Source of the DNA: G963663365 sp963663365
Lineage (GTDB): Bacteria > Hinthialibacterota > Hinthialibacteria > Hinthialibacterales > G963663365
Assembly (NCBI GenBank): GCA_963663365.2
Contig: CAXXIH010000004.1
Coordinates: 1,178,001 to 1,242,000, forward strand
DNA length: 64,000 nucleotides
Direction: 5' to 3'
The notes below the pieces were generated by a model that saw only the letters and a program-made list of their open reading frames with translations, had not been told where the DNA came from and searched no databases. Shown here one piece after another: positions 8,537 through 16,927 of the stretch. The position numbers and the translations under genes were made by a program. Positions within the stretch are counted from its first letter, which is position 1. Each line of letters begins with the position of its first letter.

Positions 8537-9535
8537 ATGAAGCAACGTGTTTCCGTGCTGTTTTTAGTACTTGCCATCGGTATGAGCGTTAGCTTGGCGT
8601 TTGCCGCACCGGAAGCCGAGGATCACAATACATCTGCTACTCACGCATCCGCAGCGGGACATGAGAGTGATCATGGTGAGGGGCATGATGCAGCGGGCGG
8701 TCACGGAGAAGAGAGCGGTCCCCCCCATATCCCCAATCTCGTTGGCGTTTTAAACGGCCTTTTTAATCCGCATCATGACAACGCCTTTTTCAATGGATTG
8801 CACCATTTTGAGCTGCCTTTCTTTTCCGGGCTAATCGGTTTGGGGCTTATCTTTTTCTTCTGGAAAGTCAGTAGCAATTTGAAGATGGTTCCCAACCGGG
8901 TGCAGAGTTTTGCCGAGTTGTTAATTGAAGGATTGTATGATTTCCTGGCCGGGATTTTGGGCAGCCATGAGGCTGCGCGCCGCCATGTACCGCTTTTAGG
9001 AACTCTGTTTATTTATATTTGGTGTAACAACATGCTGGGGATCGTTCCCCTGGGACATTCACCTACAGGCGGCATTGCGCCACCCGCACTGAACACCACG
9101 GCTGCGTTGGCCATACTGGTTTTCATTTATGTACAGATTCATGGCTTGCGGGAGCTGGGACCGTGGGGTTATATCCATCACCTTATGGGTTCACCCACAG
9201 ACGTTATCGGTTGGTGTTTGGTACCGCTGATGTTCCCGCTACACGTGTTGGGCGAGTTCATTAAGCCATTCTCGTTGGCAATGCGTCTTTTCGGCAATAT
9301 CACCGGTGAGGATACGCTGATTGCCGCGTTCTGTATTTTGGGAGTTACTGTGTTTGCGGCCATAGGCATCCCCGGTTTGGGCCTGCCGCTGCACATTCCG
9401 TTTATTTTCCTGTCGTTGCTTCTGGGTACGATTCAAGCGCTGGTGTTTACGCTGTTGGCAACCGTATACATCCTGCAAATGAGTCATCACCACGAAGAGC
9501 ACGGGGAAGGCCACGAAGCCGCACCGCAACATTAA
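8537..9535 (+). CDS. atpB: ATP synthase Fo subunit a
   Basis: A 332-residue subunit a, the stator half of the proton channel. The conserved region PFSLAMRLFGNI carries the essential arginine at R250; further C-terminal helices (IPFIFLSLLLGTIQALVFTLLATVYI) close the channel. The N-terminus resembles a signal peptide (SVLFLVLAIGMSVSLAFA), followed by a histidine- and glycine-rich segment (about residues 29-65) before the first core helix, and the C-terminus again ends in a His/Glu-rich tail. The protein is longer than the roughly 270 residues of the E. coli subunit because of these additions. It lies in an intact atp operon. Confidence 0.96.
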   Translation: MKQRVSVLFLVLAIGMSVSLAFAAPEAEDHNTSATHASAAGHESDHGEGHDAAGGHGEESGPPHIPNLVGVLNGLFNPHHDNAFFNGLHHFELPFFSGLIGLGLIFFFWKVSSNLKMVPNRVQSFAELLIEGLYDFLAGILGSHEAARRHVPLLGTLFIYIWCNNMLGIVPLGHSPTGGIAPPALNTTAALAILVFIYVQIHGLRELGPWGYIHHLMGSPTDVIGWCLVPLMFPLHVLGEFIKPFSLAMRLFGNITGEDTLIAAFCILGVTVFAAIGIPGLGLPLHIPFIFLSLLLGTIQALVFTLLATVYILQMSHHHEEHGEGHEAAPQH

Positions 9536-9665
9536 AGCGGGCCGGTTTTTGGGCTTGCCGAATGAAGGCCGATCAGCAGACTTCGACAGGCGCAAGAACC
9601 CGCCCAGTTAAGGGTGTGTCAGAATTGAGAAAACTATATCCCTTTGTGGGAAAGGAGATCGTCTA

Positions 9666-9911
9666 ATGTGGTTTGAAAGCGCTCACTCAGCTATGAACTT
9701 TGCCTTACCGTTGGGTGTGGGCATTGCGGCCATCGGTTCGGGTCTAGGTCTTGGCCGTGCCGTCGGTTCGGCAATGGAAGCCATGGGCCGTCAGCCGGAA
9801 GCCGCCGGTAAGATTCAAACAGCCATGATTATCGGCGCCGCCTTTATTGAGGCGCTCACGATTTATGCATTGGCTTTGGTCTTCCTGCTCAAGGCAACGC
9901 TCGAGGGGTAA
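9666..9911 (+). CDS. atpE: ATP synthase Fo subunit c
   Basis: An 81-residue helical hairpin. Helix 1 carries the glycine-rich packing motif (GIAAIGSGLGLGRA), the polar loop is GRQPE with R42-Q43-P44, and the ion-binding carboxylate is E62 in AAFIEALTIYAL. The Gln in helix 1 and the Ser/Thr directly after Glu that mark Na+-binding rings are missing (the residue after E62 is Ala), so the enzyme should be proton-coupled. A strong AAAGGAG site precedes the ATG. Separated by 130 bp from atpB and 74 bp from atpF, spacing that often allows extra translation of this multi-copy subunit. Confidence 0.97.
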   Translation: MWFESAHSAMNFALPLGVGIAAIGSGLGLGRAVGSAMEAMGRQPEAAGKIQTAMIIGAAFIEALTIYALALVFLLKATLEG

Positions 9912-9985
9912 TTCCGCAGCCGGAACTTGTGGCCTATGTCCACGTTTGGGACGCAGTCTGAAAGTCTAGGTTAAGGAGAGCCGCT

Positions 9986-10480
9986 ATGGGCGGATTGATT
10001 CATTGGGATGTTCTGATCACGCACATGATTGCGTTCGTGATCGTGGTTTTGGTACTCAAGAAATTCGCTTGGGGACCGATTCTGACGGTCATCGATGAAC
10101 GCCGCGAAAAGATTCAAGGCGACATCAAGAACGCAGAAGCGCTGGAAGAACAAGCTCAACAACGCCGTTCGGAATACGAAGCGAAATTGCGCGAAATCGA
10201 GGCGGAGGCGCGTGAGCGTATCAACGCCGCTGTCGATGAAGGCCAAAAAGCAGCCGAAGCGATTCGGGTGCAAGCTCGTGAAGAGTCGCGTGCCATCATC
10301 GAACAAGGAAAGCGCAACGTCGAGTTGGAACTCAAAAAAGCGCAAACCGTGCTCCAGGAGCAGGCTGTGGAACTGGTGATCCAGACCTCTGAACGCCTGC
10401 TGAAAGAAAAACTGGATGACGAAGCGCATCGGCGTCTGGTGATGGATTTCATCAGTCAGGCCGCCGCGAGGAACAACTGA
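9986..10480 (+). CDS. atpF: ATP synthase Fo subunit b
   Basis: A 164-residue stalk subunit: one N-terminal membrane helix (about residues 8-28, VLITHMIAFVIVVLVLKKFAW), the conserved WGPILTVIDERREKI junction, then a long charged coiled coil rich in Ala/Glu/Gln that joins Fo to delta and alpha. The length fits the family. Only one b gene is present, so the stalk should be a homodimer rather than a b/b' pair. Preceded by AAGGAGAG. Its stop and the delta start are two bases apart. Confidence 0.96.
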   Translation: MGGLIHWDVLITHMIAFVIVVLVLKKFAWGPILTVIDERREKIQGDIKNAEALEEQAQQRRSEYEAKLREIEAEARERINAAVDEGQKAAEAIRVQAREESRAIIEQGKRNVELELKKAQTVLQEQAVELVIQTSERLLKEKLDDEAHRRLVMDFISQAAARNN

Positions 10481-10481
10481 T

Positions 10482-11045
10482 ATGACCGACGATCCACTCG
10501 TACCGGGCGTCTATGCCGAAGCGCTGCTTTCGGTTGTGAGAAAGCGGAGTATTGAGCTCCAAGATGCGCTTCGGGATGCCGAAATGCTCGGCTTTGTGCT
10601 TGAATCGCGGGATGATTTGCGCGCCTTTTTAGAAGGTCCGCATATCCCCACGGAAGACAAGCATAAGCTGGTAACGTCGGTTTTTGAGAACCGGATTCCG
10701 GACTATTTCTACAATTTGATCCGGGTTTGCATCGATAAGGACCGGACTTTTTATCTGGTTGCGATTCTTGTCGAGTTTGTGAATCAGATCGAATTGGAAT
10801 TGGGTATTCACCCGGTTCGGATTCGGACGGCAACGCTGATCGATGAGGAATTGCAGAAACAGGTCCAGAGCGCCCTTGAAGATTATACGGGCCTGCATTT
10901 TCGGCCGCGATTTTCGGTCGATGCCAAGCTTATCGGCGGCATTGTCATTCAATATGAAGACACTTTGATCGATATGAGCCTTCGCGGTCATTTGGATCAT
11001 ATACGGCAATCGCTGGCGCAAGTTGCGAAAACCGTAACGGTTTAG
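10482..11045 (+). CDS. atpH: ATP synthase F1 subunit delta
   Basis: A 187-residue OSCP/delta subunit: an N-terminal helical bundle (VYAEALLSVVRK... SRDDLRAFLEGPHIP) and the typical C-terminal beta segment with IGGIVIQYEDTLIDMSLRGHLDHIRQSL, which contains the conserved GG and D.S.RG.L pattern. It connects the b-stalk to the top of the alpha/beta hexamer. The start is two bases after the atpF stop, showing tight coupling. Confidence 0.95.
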   Translation: MTDDPLVPGVYAEALLSVVRKRSIELQDALRDAEMLGFVLESRDDLRAFLEGPHIPTEDKHKLVTSVFENRIPDYFYNLIRVCIDKDRTFYLVAILVEFVNQIELELGIHPVRIRTATLIDEELQKQVQSALEDYTGLHFRPRFSVDAKLIGGIVIQYEDTLIDMSLRGHLDHIRQSLAQVAKTVTV

Positions 11046-11105
11046 AACGTTTAAAAGAATCGCCCATCCCGGCGCAATGACGGCGGGGTGAGGAGGAAAG
11101 AGATC

Positions 11106-12626
11106 ATGCCCCTTCGACCCGAAGAGATCACTTCCGTTCTCGAACGGGAAATACAGCAATACCAGAGCAATCTCGACATGCAAGAAGTCGGGACCGTGCT
11201 CAAAGTCGGTGACAGTATTGCCACGATTTACGGTCTGAAAGATGCCATGGCGGGCGAGCTTTTAGAGTTCCCCGGCAACATCATGGGCGTTGTGCTCAAC
11301 CTCGAAGAATCGAGTGTTGGTGTGGCGCTGCTTGGTGTTGATACGGAAATCAAAGAAGGCGATCCGGTCAAACGCACCAAACGCATTCTTTCGGTTCCGG
11401 TCGGTGAAGGCCTTTTGGGCCGTGTCACCAACAGTCTGGGCCAGCCGCTGGATGGAAAAGGTCCGGTGCACGGCGAGCAGATTTACCGCGAGCTGGAGTT
11501 TAAGGCTCCCGGTGTCATTCAACGTCAACCGGTGAAAGAGCCGCTGATGACCGGGCTGAAAGCCATCGATTCGATGATTCCCATCGGACGGGGCCAACGC
11601 GAATTGATTATCGGCGACCGCGGCACAGGAAAAACAGCGATTGCAGTGGACGCGATTATCAATCAGAAGAACACAGACGTTCACTGTATCTATGTGGCAG
11701 TCGGTCAAAAGGCCTCGAGTGTTGTCGCTGTCGTTGAAAGGCTCGAAGAGCATGGCGCGATGGACTATACGACGGTCATTAGCGCGACGGCCGAAATGCC
11801 GGCATCGCTGCAATACATCGCTCCTTATGCGGGCGCGGCGATGGGTGAGTATTTCTTGTATAACGGCAAGCATGCCTTGGTTATCTATGACGATCTCTCG
11901 AAACATGCCGCCGCATACCGTCAGTTGTCGCTCTTGCTGCGCCGTCCTCCCGGACGTGAAGCGTACCCCGGCGATGTTTTTTATTTACACAGCCGTCTAT
12001 TGGAACGCGCGGCCAAACTGAACGACAGTCTGGGCGGCGGTTCATTAACCGCGCTACCGATTATCGAAACTCAAGCCGGTGACGTTTCGGCGTACATCCC
12101 GACCAATGTTATTTCGATCACGGATGGACAGATTTATCTGGAGCCTGACCTATTCTTCGCGGGCGTGAAACCGGCCATCAACGTCGGCCTTTCGGTTTCC
12201 CGTGTTGGTGGTAATGCGCAAACCAAAGCGATGAAGTCTGTCGGCGGCAAACTGCGTTTGGACTTGGCTCAATACCGCGAATTGGCGGCGTTTGCCCAAT
12301 TCGGCTCCGACCTGGACAAAGCCACACTGGCACAGCTGACGCGCGGTGAGCGTATGGTCGAAGTTCTGAAACAGAACCAGTACAAACCGCTTTCGTTGGC
12401 GCAACAGGTGGTCATTATCTTCGCCGGAACGCAGGGGCTCTTGGATGATATGTCTCTGGAAGATATCCACGCGTTCGAAGAGAACCTGTATGCTTTCATT
12501 CAAGAAAAGCATCCTAAAGTGATTCACACAATCGACGATCAGAAGACGCTGCCCGAAGAAGAAGCAGCGGAACTTCGTAAAGGAATTGAGGAGTACAAAG
12601 CCCAGTTCTTGTCCAAACAAGAATAG
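11106..12626 (+). CDS. atpA: ATP synthase F1 subunit alpha
   Basis: A 506-residue alpha subunit with the P-loop GDRGTGKT, the VGQKASSVVAVVERLEEHGAMDYTT segment, the YRQLSLLLRRPPGREAYPGDVFYLHSRLLERAAKL block including the arginine finger, and the C-terminal helical domain. This subunit carries the non-catalytic nucleotide sites. The start is set at ATG 11106, nine bases after a perfect AGGAGG; an in-frame GTG at 11088 would place the Shine-Dalgarno inside the coding region. It is followed by a 154-bp gap with a strongly palindromic element before atpG. Confidence 0.97.
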   Translation: MPLRPEEITSVLEREIQQYQSNLDMQEVGTVLKVGDSIATIYGLKDAMAGELLEFPGNIMGVVLNLEESSVGVALLGVDTEIKEGDPVKRTKRILSVPVGEGLLGRVTNSLGQPLDGKGPVHGEQIYRELEFKAPGVIQRQPVKEPLMTGLKAIDSMIPIGRGQRELIIGDRGTGKTAIAVDAIINQKNTDVHCIYVAVGQKASSVVAVVERLEEHGAMDYTTVISATAEMPASLQYIAPYAGAAMGEYFLYNGKHALVIYDDLSKHAAAYRQLSLLLRRPPGREAYPGDVFYLHSRLLERAAKLNDSLGGGSLTALPIIETQAGDVSAYIPTNVISITDGQIYLEPDLFFAGVKPAINVGLSVSRVGGNAQTKAMKSVGGKLRLDLAQYRELAAFAQFGSDLDKATLAQLTRGERMVEVLKQNQYKPLSLAQQVVIIFAGTQGLLDDMSLEDIHAFEENLYAFIQEKHPKVIHTIDDQKTLPEEEAAELRKGIEEYKAQFLSKQE

Positions 12627-12645
12627 GCTTAAGCACTGTGCGTGC

Positions 12646-12747
12646 CTCCGGCCCTGTGGCCGGGGGCGATACCGCGCCATAAGTTCGGGAATGGATTTGT
12701 GGCGCGATATCGCCCGAACCGCGTACCTGCACTTTGCAGTGCCGGAG
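12646..12747. repeat. Palindromic structured element between atpA and atpG
   Basis: Two nested inverted repeats are visible. The outer arms are 12646-12652 (CTCCGGC) and 12741-12747 (GCCGGAG). The inner arms are 12664-12679 and 12700-12715, sixteen bases each with a single C/A mismatch (12672 against 12707). Small extra hairpins (CCGGCC-CTGT-GGCCGG; CACT-TTGC-AGTG) lie inside. No T-run follows, so it is not a standard intrinsic terminator. It could be an RNA-stability or processing element, or a REP/MITE-like palindromic repeat inserted in the operon. Confidence 0.7.
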
Positions 12748-12780
12748 CGGTGAAACAATGCGAATGAAAAGAAACGCGTT

Positions 12781-13656
12781 ATGCCATCGCTAAAAGCCAT
12801 TCGCCGCCGTATCCGTACGGTGGACAGCACCAAACAAATCACCCGGGCCATGAAGACGGTCTCGGCGTCGAAGATGCGCCGAAGCCTGGAACGCATGCAA
12901 GCCGCGAAACCGTACGCCGATAAGCTGCGTGAAATTGTCGGACGGTTGGCTGCCGCTGTTGGCGGGCAAGTCGAGCATCCGTTTTTGCAGGTTCGTGACC
13001 ACGTGTCGCGGATGACCTTGATTTTGGTGACCGCTGACCGGGGTTTATGCGGTGCGTTTAATTCGACGGTGATCCGCGCCGCCGAGAATTTTATCAAAGG
13101 CGCCAAAGCGCCGGTTGATTTGATTTGTGTTGGGAAAAAAGGACGGGACTATTTCCGTAAGACGGATATCAACATCTGTGCGGAATATCCGGATCTGAGC
13201 GGCAACTTGGATTTGGAAAAAATTGAGGATATTACCCAAGTTGCCATCGACCGTTTCTTGACCGGCGATGCGGATGAAATCCATCTGCTCTATAACAATT
13301 TTGTGAATACAATTACTTACATTCCCAAAGCAGAATCGTTTTTGCCCATCGATTCGAATCTTCTCGGAGCTGAAAGCGAAGAAGAGTCGACGGGCCGCGA
13401 TTATATTTTTGAGCCGGACGCCTCCTCGCTGTTGGCAGAGATTCTGCCGAAACAGCTGCGCAGTCTGGTTTTTTCACGAATTGCCGAAGCGTTTACATCC
13501 GAGCATAGTGCGCGGATGGTCGCTATGACCAATGCCAATAACAACTGTGAGGATCTGATGAAGAGCCTCACGTTGGATATGAATAAAGCTCGCCAGGCAG
13601 CGATTACGAAAGAGCTTCTCGAGATCGTTGCCGGTGCAGAAGCCCTCAAGGGATAG
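12781..13656 (+). CDS. atpG: ATP synthase F1 subunit gamma
   Basis: A 291-residue central-stalk subunit. The N-terminal helix LKAIRRRIRTVDSTKQITRAMKTVSASKMRR and the C-terminal helix (ARMVAMTNANNNCEDLMKSLTLDMNKARQAAITKELLEIVAGAEAL) are the highly conserved ends that form the rotor coiled coil; between them is the Rossmann-like domain with LILVTADRGLCGAFN. The length fits the family and there is no chloroplast-type redox insert. Between the palindromic element and atpD. Confidence 0.97.
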   Translation: MPSLKAIRRRIRTVDSTKQITRAMKTVSASKMRRSLERMQAAKPYADKLREIVGRLAAAVGGQVEHPFLQVRDHVSRMTLILVTADRGLCGAFNSTVIRAAENFIKGAKAPVDLICVGKKGRDYFRKTDINICAEYPDLSGNLDLEKIEDITQVAIDRFLTGDADEIHLLYNNFVNTITYIPKAESFLPIDSNLLGAESEEESTGRDYIFEPDASSLLAEILPKQLRSLVFSRIAEAFTSEHSARMVAMTNANNNCEDLMKSLTLDMNKARQAAITKELLEIVAGAEALKG

Positions 13657-13683
13657 AGCTGCTTTCACTGGAGAAGTATTGCT

Positions 13684-15090
13684 ATGGGTACCATCGGTTA
13701 CATCAGACAGGTTATTGGACCGACGGTGGATATTGAGTTTCCATCGGAGAGTTTGCCGAACATTCTGAATGCGATTCACGTGCGCGATCCACAAAGGGAA
13801 AAGCCGCTCACGGTCGAAGTTGCGCAGCATCTCGGCAACAATTTGGTCCGTTGTGTGGCCATGGACGGCACTGACGGTTTGGTTCGGGGCATGGAGTCTG
13901 AAGATACAGGCGGTCCGATTACGGTACCGATCGGCGAGCAGACTTTGGGCCGTATTTTTAACCTTTTGGGAGAAACGATCGACGGAAAAGGTGAAGTACC
14001 GAATCCTGAGAACCGTTTCCCGATTCACCGTCCTTCCCCAACTTTTGAGGAACAGCTACCTGCGACGCAACTCTTTGAGACGGGCATTAAGGTTATCGAT
14101 CTGTTGGCTCCTTTTGCCAAAGGCGGAAAAGTTGGTCTTTTTGGCGGCGCGGGTGTCGGCAAGACGGTCGTTATCATGGAGCTGATTAACAACATCGCCA
14201 CGGTTCACGGCGGTTATTCAGTTTTCGGCGGCGTCGGTGAGCGGACCCGTGAAGGAAACGACCTTTATTTGGAAATGACCGAATCCGGGGTTATTAAACG
14301 TACGGCGATGGTTTTTGGCCAGATGAATGAACCGCCCGGCGCGCGTCTACGTGTTGGCCTTTCGGCGTTGACAATGGCTGAAGCATTCCGCGATGAATCC
14401 GGGCAGGATGTGTTGCTCTTTATCGATAACATCTTCCGTTTCACGCAGGCCGGTTCGGAATGTTCGGCGCTTTTAGGCCGTATGCCTTCAGCGGTCGGTT
14501 ATCAGCCGACCCTGGCTACCGAGATGGGCGCTCTGCAGGAGCGGATTACATCGACTAAGAACGGTTCGATTACATCTGTGCAGGCTATTTACGTTCCCGC
14601 TGACGACTTAACGGACCCGGCCCCGGCCACGACGTTTTCTCACCTCGATGCGACGACGGTTCTTTCGCGTCAGATTGCCGAGCTGGGTATTTATCCTGCG
14701 GTGGACCCGTTGGACTCCACCAGCCGTTTGATGGACCCGCGCGTTCTTGGCGACCGCCATTACAGTGTCGCCCGGACCACGCAGGAGACATTGCAGCGTT
14801 ATAAGGATTTGCAGGATATCATCGCCATTCTGGGTATGGATGAACTTTCAGACGATGACAAAGTCGCCGTCCAACGCGCGCGGCGTATTCAGCGTTTCTT
14901 GTCGCAGCCCTTTAGCGTGGCCGAAGCGTTTACCGGCCGCGCCGGCAAGTATGTGAAACTCGAAGAAACGATTGAGAGTTTTGAACGGATCAACTCCGGT
15001 GAATTGGATCATCTTCCGGAACAAGCTTTCTATATGTGCGGCGGTATCGACGAAGCGGTTGAGAACGCCGAAAAAATGGCAAATATGTAA
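13684..15090 (+). CDS. atpD: ATP synthase F1 subunit beta
   Basis: A 468-residue catalytic subunit. P-loop GGAGVGKT, the catalytic glutamate region GERTREGNDLYLEM, Walker B DVLLFIDNIFRFTQAGSE, and the DELSDDDKVAVQRARRIQRFLSQPF segment, which includes the DELSEED-loop variant DELSDDD. The beta-barrel N-terminus GYIRQVIGPTVDIEF is typical. It forms the three catalytic sites that make or hydrolyse ATP. ATG start; 27 bases after atpG and 24 bases before atpC. Confidence 0.98.
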   Translation: MGTIGYIRQVIGPTVDIEFPSESLPNILNAIHVRDPQREKPLTVEVAQHLGNNLVRCVAMDGTDGLVRGMESEDTGGPITVPIGEQTLGRIFNLLGETIDGKGEVPNPENRFPIHRPSPTFEEQLPATQLFETGIKVIDLLAPFAKGGKVGLFGGAGVGKTVVIMELINNIATVHGGYSVFGGVGERTREGNDLYLEMTESGVIKRTAMVFGQMNEPPGARLRVGLSALTMAEAFRDESGQDVLLFIDNIFRFTQAGSECSALLGRMPSAVGYQPTLATEMGALQERITSTKNGSITSVQAIYVPADDLTDPAPATTFSHLDATTVLSRQIAELGIYPAVDPLDSTSRLMDPRVLGDRHYSVARTTQETLQRYKDLQDIIAILGMDELSDDDKVAVQRARRIQRFLSQPFSVAEAFTGRAGKYVKLEETIESFERINSGELDHLPEQAFYMCGGIDEAVENAEKMANM

Positions 15091-15114
15091 GCACGGTGAT
15101 TTGGAGCGAATGTG

Positions 15115-15381
15115 ATGGCGGCGACCTATAAGTTGCAAGTAATTTCACCCGAACGGGTTGTTTTGGATGAAGAAGTAATTTCGCTCATCGCGCCGGGGAC
15201 AGAGGGGTACCTCGGCGTGCTAGCCAATCACGCTCCTTTGCTTGCCAGTCTGGCTGAGGGCACGCTCACCGTGAAAAAAGAAATCGGTTCGGAACAGAAA
15301 TACCATTTAACGGGGGGATTTTTGGAAGTCGCCAACAACAAGGCGGTAATTCTGGCGGACCGTCTCGACGACATTGCTTAG
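15115..15381 (+). CDS. atpC: ATP synthase F1 subunit epsilon, short form
   Basis: An 88-residue epsilon subunit consisting only of the N-terminal beta-sandwich (YKLQVISPERVVLDEEV, the EGYLGVLANHAPLLASL motif, and GGFLEVANNKAVILAD). Typical epsilon subunits have about 130-140 residues, with a C-terminal two-helix domain that can insert into the hexamer and block ATP hydrolysis. That domain is missing here: the frame closes after RLDDIA, and the following sequence shows no helical continuation in another frame. Short epsilons are known, for example in green sulfur bacteria. GGAG lies 8 bases before ATG 15115. Last gene of the atp operon. Confidence 0.93.
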   Translation: MAATYKLQVISPERVVLDEEVISLIAPGTEGYLGVLANHAPLLASLAEGTLTVKKEIGSEQKYHLTGGFLEVANNKAVILADRLDDIA

Positions 15382-15538
15382 CGGCAGCCGTCTTGTGCCA
15401 ATCGTACTGTAACCGGACTTGAGGCTCGAATTGATTTCGCAGCCGCTGGTTCGGTATGGCATATTAAACTCTTAACACGGGACCATGCGGGCCTGGCTTA
15501 AGTGCTTGCAAGGGAATGCGCGTGGAGGAAGGAAAACA

Positions 15539-16771
15539 ATGGCCTACGATAAAATCCAGATACCATCAAATGGGGAACCAATTACGGGCGACGCATTAAA
15601 TCTGAATGTTCCGAATCAGCCTATTATACCGTGCATCACGGGCGACGGGATCGGTTTGGATATCACGCCCACGATGCGCAAAGTGGTTGATGGCGCGGTG
15701 CAAAAAGCCTATGGAACCGACCGTGCCATTGCCTGGATGGACATTTATGCCGGTGAAAAAGCCAATGAACTCTACGGCAATTATATGCCGGAAGAGACTT
15801 TTGAGGCTTTGCGCGAATTTAAAGTCGGCATCAAGGGCCCGTTAACCACACCGGTCGGCGGGGGATTCCGATCCTTGAATGTTACGATCCGCCACGTCTT
15901 GGATTTATACGCTTGTGTGCGTCCGGTTCGCTGGTTTCAAGGTGTTCCCAGCCCAGTCAAATCCCCCGAAAAATTGAATGTTATTTTGTATCGCGAAAAT
16001 ACTGAAGACGTTTATGCGGGCATCGAGTGGGAATCGGACTCAACTGAGTCGAATGCAATCATCGATTATTTAACTTCAACCTACGGCGTTAAAATCCGTA
16101 AACCTTCAGGAATCGGTGTGAAACCGATTTCCAAATTCGGATCGAGCCGCATTGTCCGTGCCGCTCTGCGTTATGCTGTCAAACATAGCAAAAAGACCCT
16201 AACGCTGGTGCATAAGGGCAATATCATGAAGTTTACCGAGGGCGCATTTAAAGAGTGGGGATTCGAAGTCGCCAAGTCAGAATTCCGGGACCAGATTGTC
16301 ACGGAAGAGGAGACTTGGAATGGGGCCTCGGCGGATGGCAAAGTGCTGGTTAAAGACCGGATTGCGGATGCGATGTTCCAGCAGGTTTTGTTGCGTCCGG
16401 ATGAGTATGATGTAATCGCCCTGCCCAACTTGAACGGCGACTATCTATCGGATGCCTGCGCGGCTCAGGTCGGTGGTTTGGGACTCGCTCCCGGCGCGAA
16501 TATCGGCGATGAAGTGGCGTGTTTTGAAGCGACCCATGGCACCGCGCCGAAATACACCGGCATGGATAAGGTCAATCCCGGTTCGCTGATCCTTTCGGCG
16601 GTGATGATGCTTGAACATATCGGTTGGCAAGAAGCGGCTGACCTGGTGATCAAAGGCATAGAAACCACAATCAGTAAAAAGACCGTGACCTACGACCTCG
16701 AACGGCAGATGGAAGGCGCAAAACTTCTAAAATGCTCAGAGTTCGGCCAGGCGATTGTCGATAACATGTAA
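15539..16771 (+). CDS. icd: Isocitrate dehydrogenase (NADP+), E. coli type
   Basis: A 410-residue dimeric-type isocitrate dehydrogenase of the TCA cycle, converting isocitrate to 2-oxoglutarate and CO2. RSLNVTIRHVLDLYACVRPVRWF contains the substrate-binding serine that AceK phosphorylates in E. coli; NTEDVYAGIEW is the family signature. GTAPKYTGMDKVNPGS and TVTYDLERQMEGAKLL keep the Lys-Tyr and Tyr...Arg residues that select NADP+ over NAD+. I start at ATG 15539 because GGAGGAAGG lies just upstream; an earlier ATG would bury this site. It follows the atp operon after 157 bp and ends before a clear terminator. Confidence 0.96.
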   Translation: MAYDKIQIPSNGEPITGDALNLNVPNQPIIPCITGDGIGLDITPTMRKVVDGAVQKAYGTDRAIAWMDIYAGEKANELYGNYMPEETFEALREFKVGIKGPLTTPVGGGFRSLNVTIRHVLDLYACVRPVRWFQGVPSPVKSPEKLNVILYRENTEDVYAGIEWESDSTESNAIIDYLTSTYGVKIRKPSGIGVKPISKFGSSRIVRAALRYAVKHSKKTLTLVHKGNIMKFTEGAFKEWGFEVAKSEFRDQIVTEEETWNGASADGKVLVKDRIADAMFQQVLLRPDEYDVIALPNLNGDYLSDACAAQVGGLGLAPGANIGDEVACFEATHGTAPKYTGMDKVNPGSLILSAVMMLEHIGWQEAADLVIKGIETTISKKTVTYDLERQMEGAKLLKCSEFGQAIVDNM

Positions 16772-16806
16772 TTCACAAACAGGTTTACTCTACACGAAAA
16801 AAAGTG

Positions 16807-16840
16807 CAGCCCCGGTTCATCGAATCGGGGCTGTTTGTTT
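16807..16840 (+). terminator. Intrinsic terminator after icd
   Basis: Perfect 8-bp stem CAGCCCCG (16807-16814) and CGGGGCTG (16826-16833) with an 11-base loop, followed directly by TTTGTTT. It starts about 35 bases after the icd stop. Confidence 0.9.
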
Positions 16841-16927
16841 GGTATGCGGCGATTCGCTTGAAACCGTAAAGGCGCCGACATACCCTGATCGTGTGTGCAT
16901 TATGCAGGTGGAGAGGATTAGAGCTTA

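Noticed and set aside
9666..9911. Possible Na+-coupled c subunit
   Set aside because: The Gln in helix 1 and the Ser/Thr after the Glu that mark Na+ sites are missing; E62 is followed by Ala.
12150..13106. Long open frame on the minus strand across atpA and atpG
   Set aside because: It lies opposite two strongly conserved genes and the intergenic palindrome, its translation is rich in Arg/Cys/Ser without any recognised motif, and it has no plausible ribosome-binding site.
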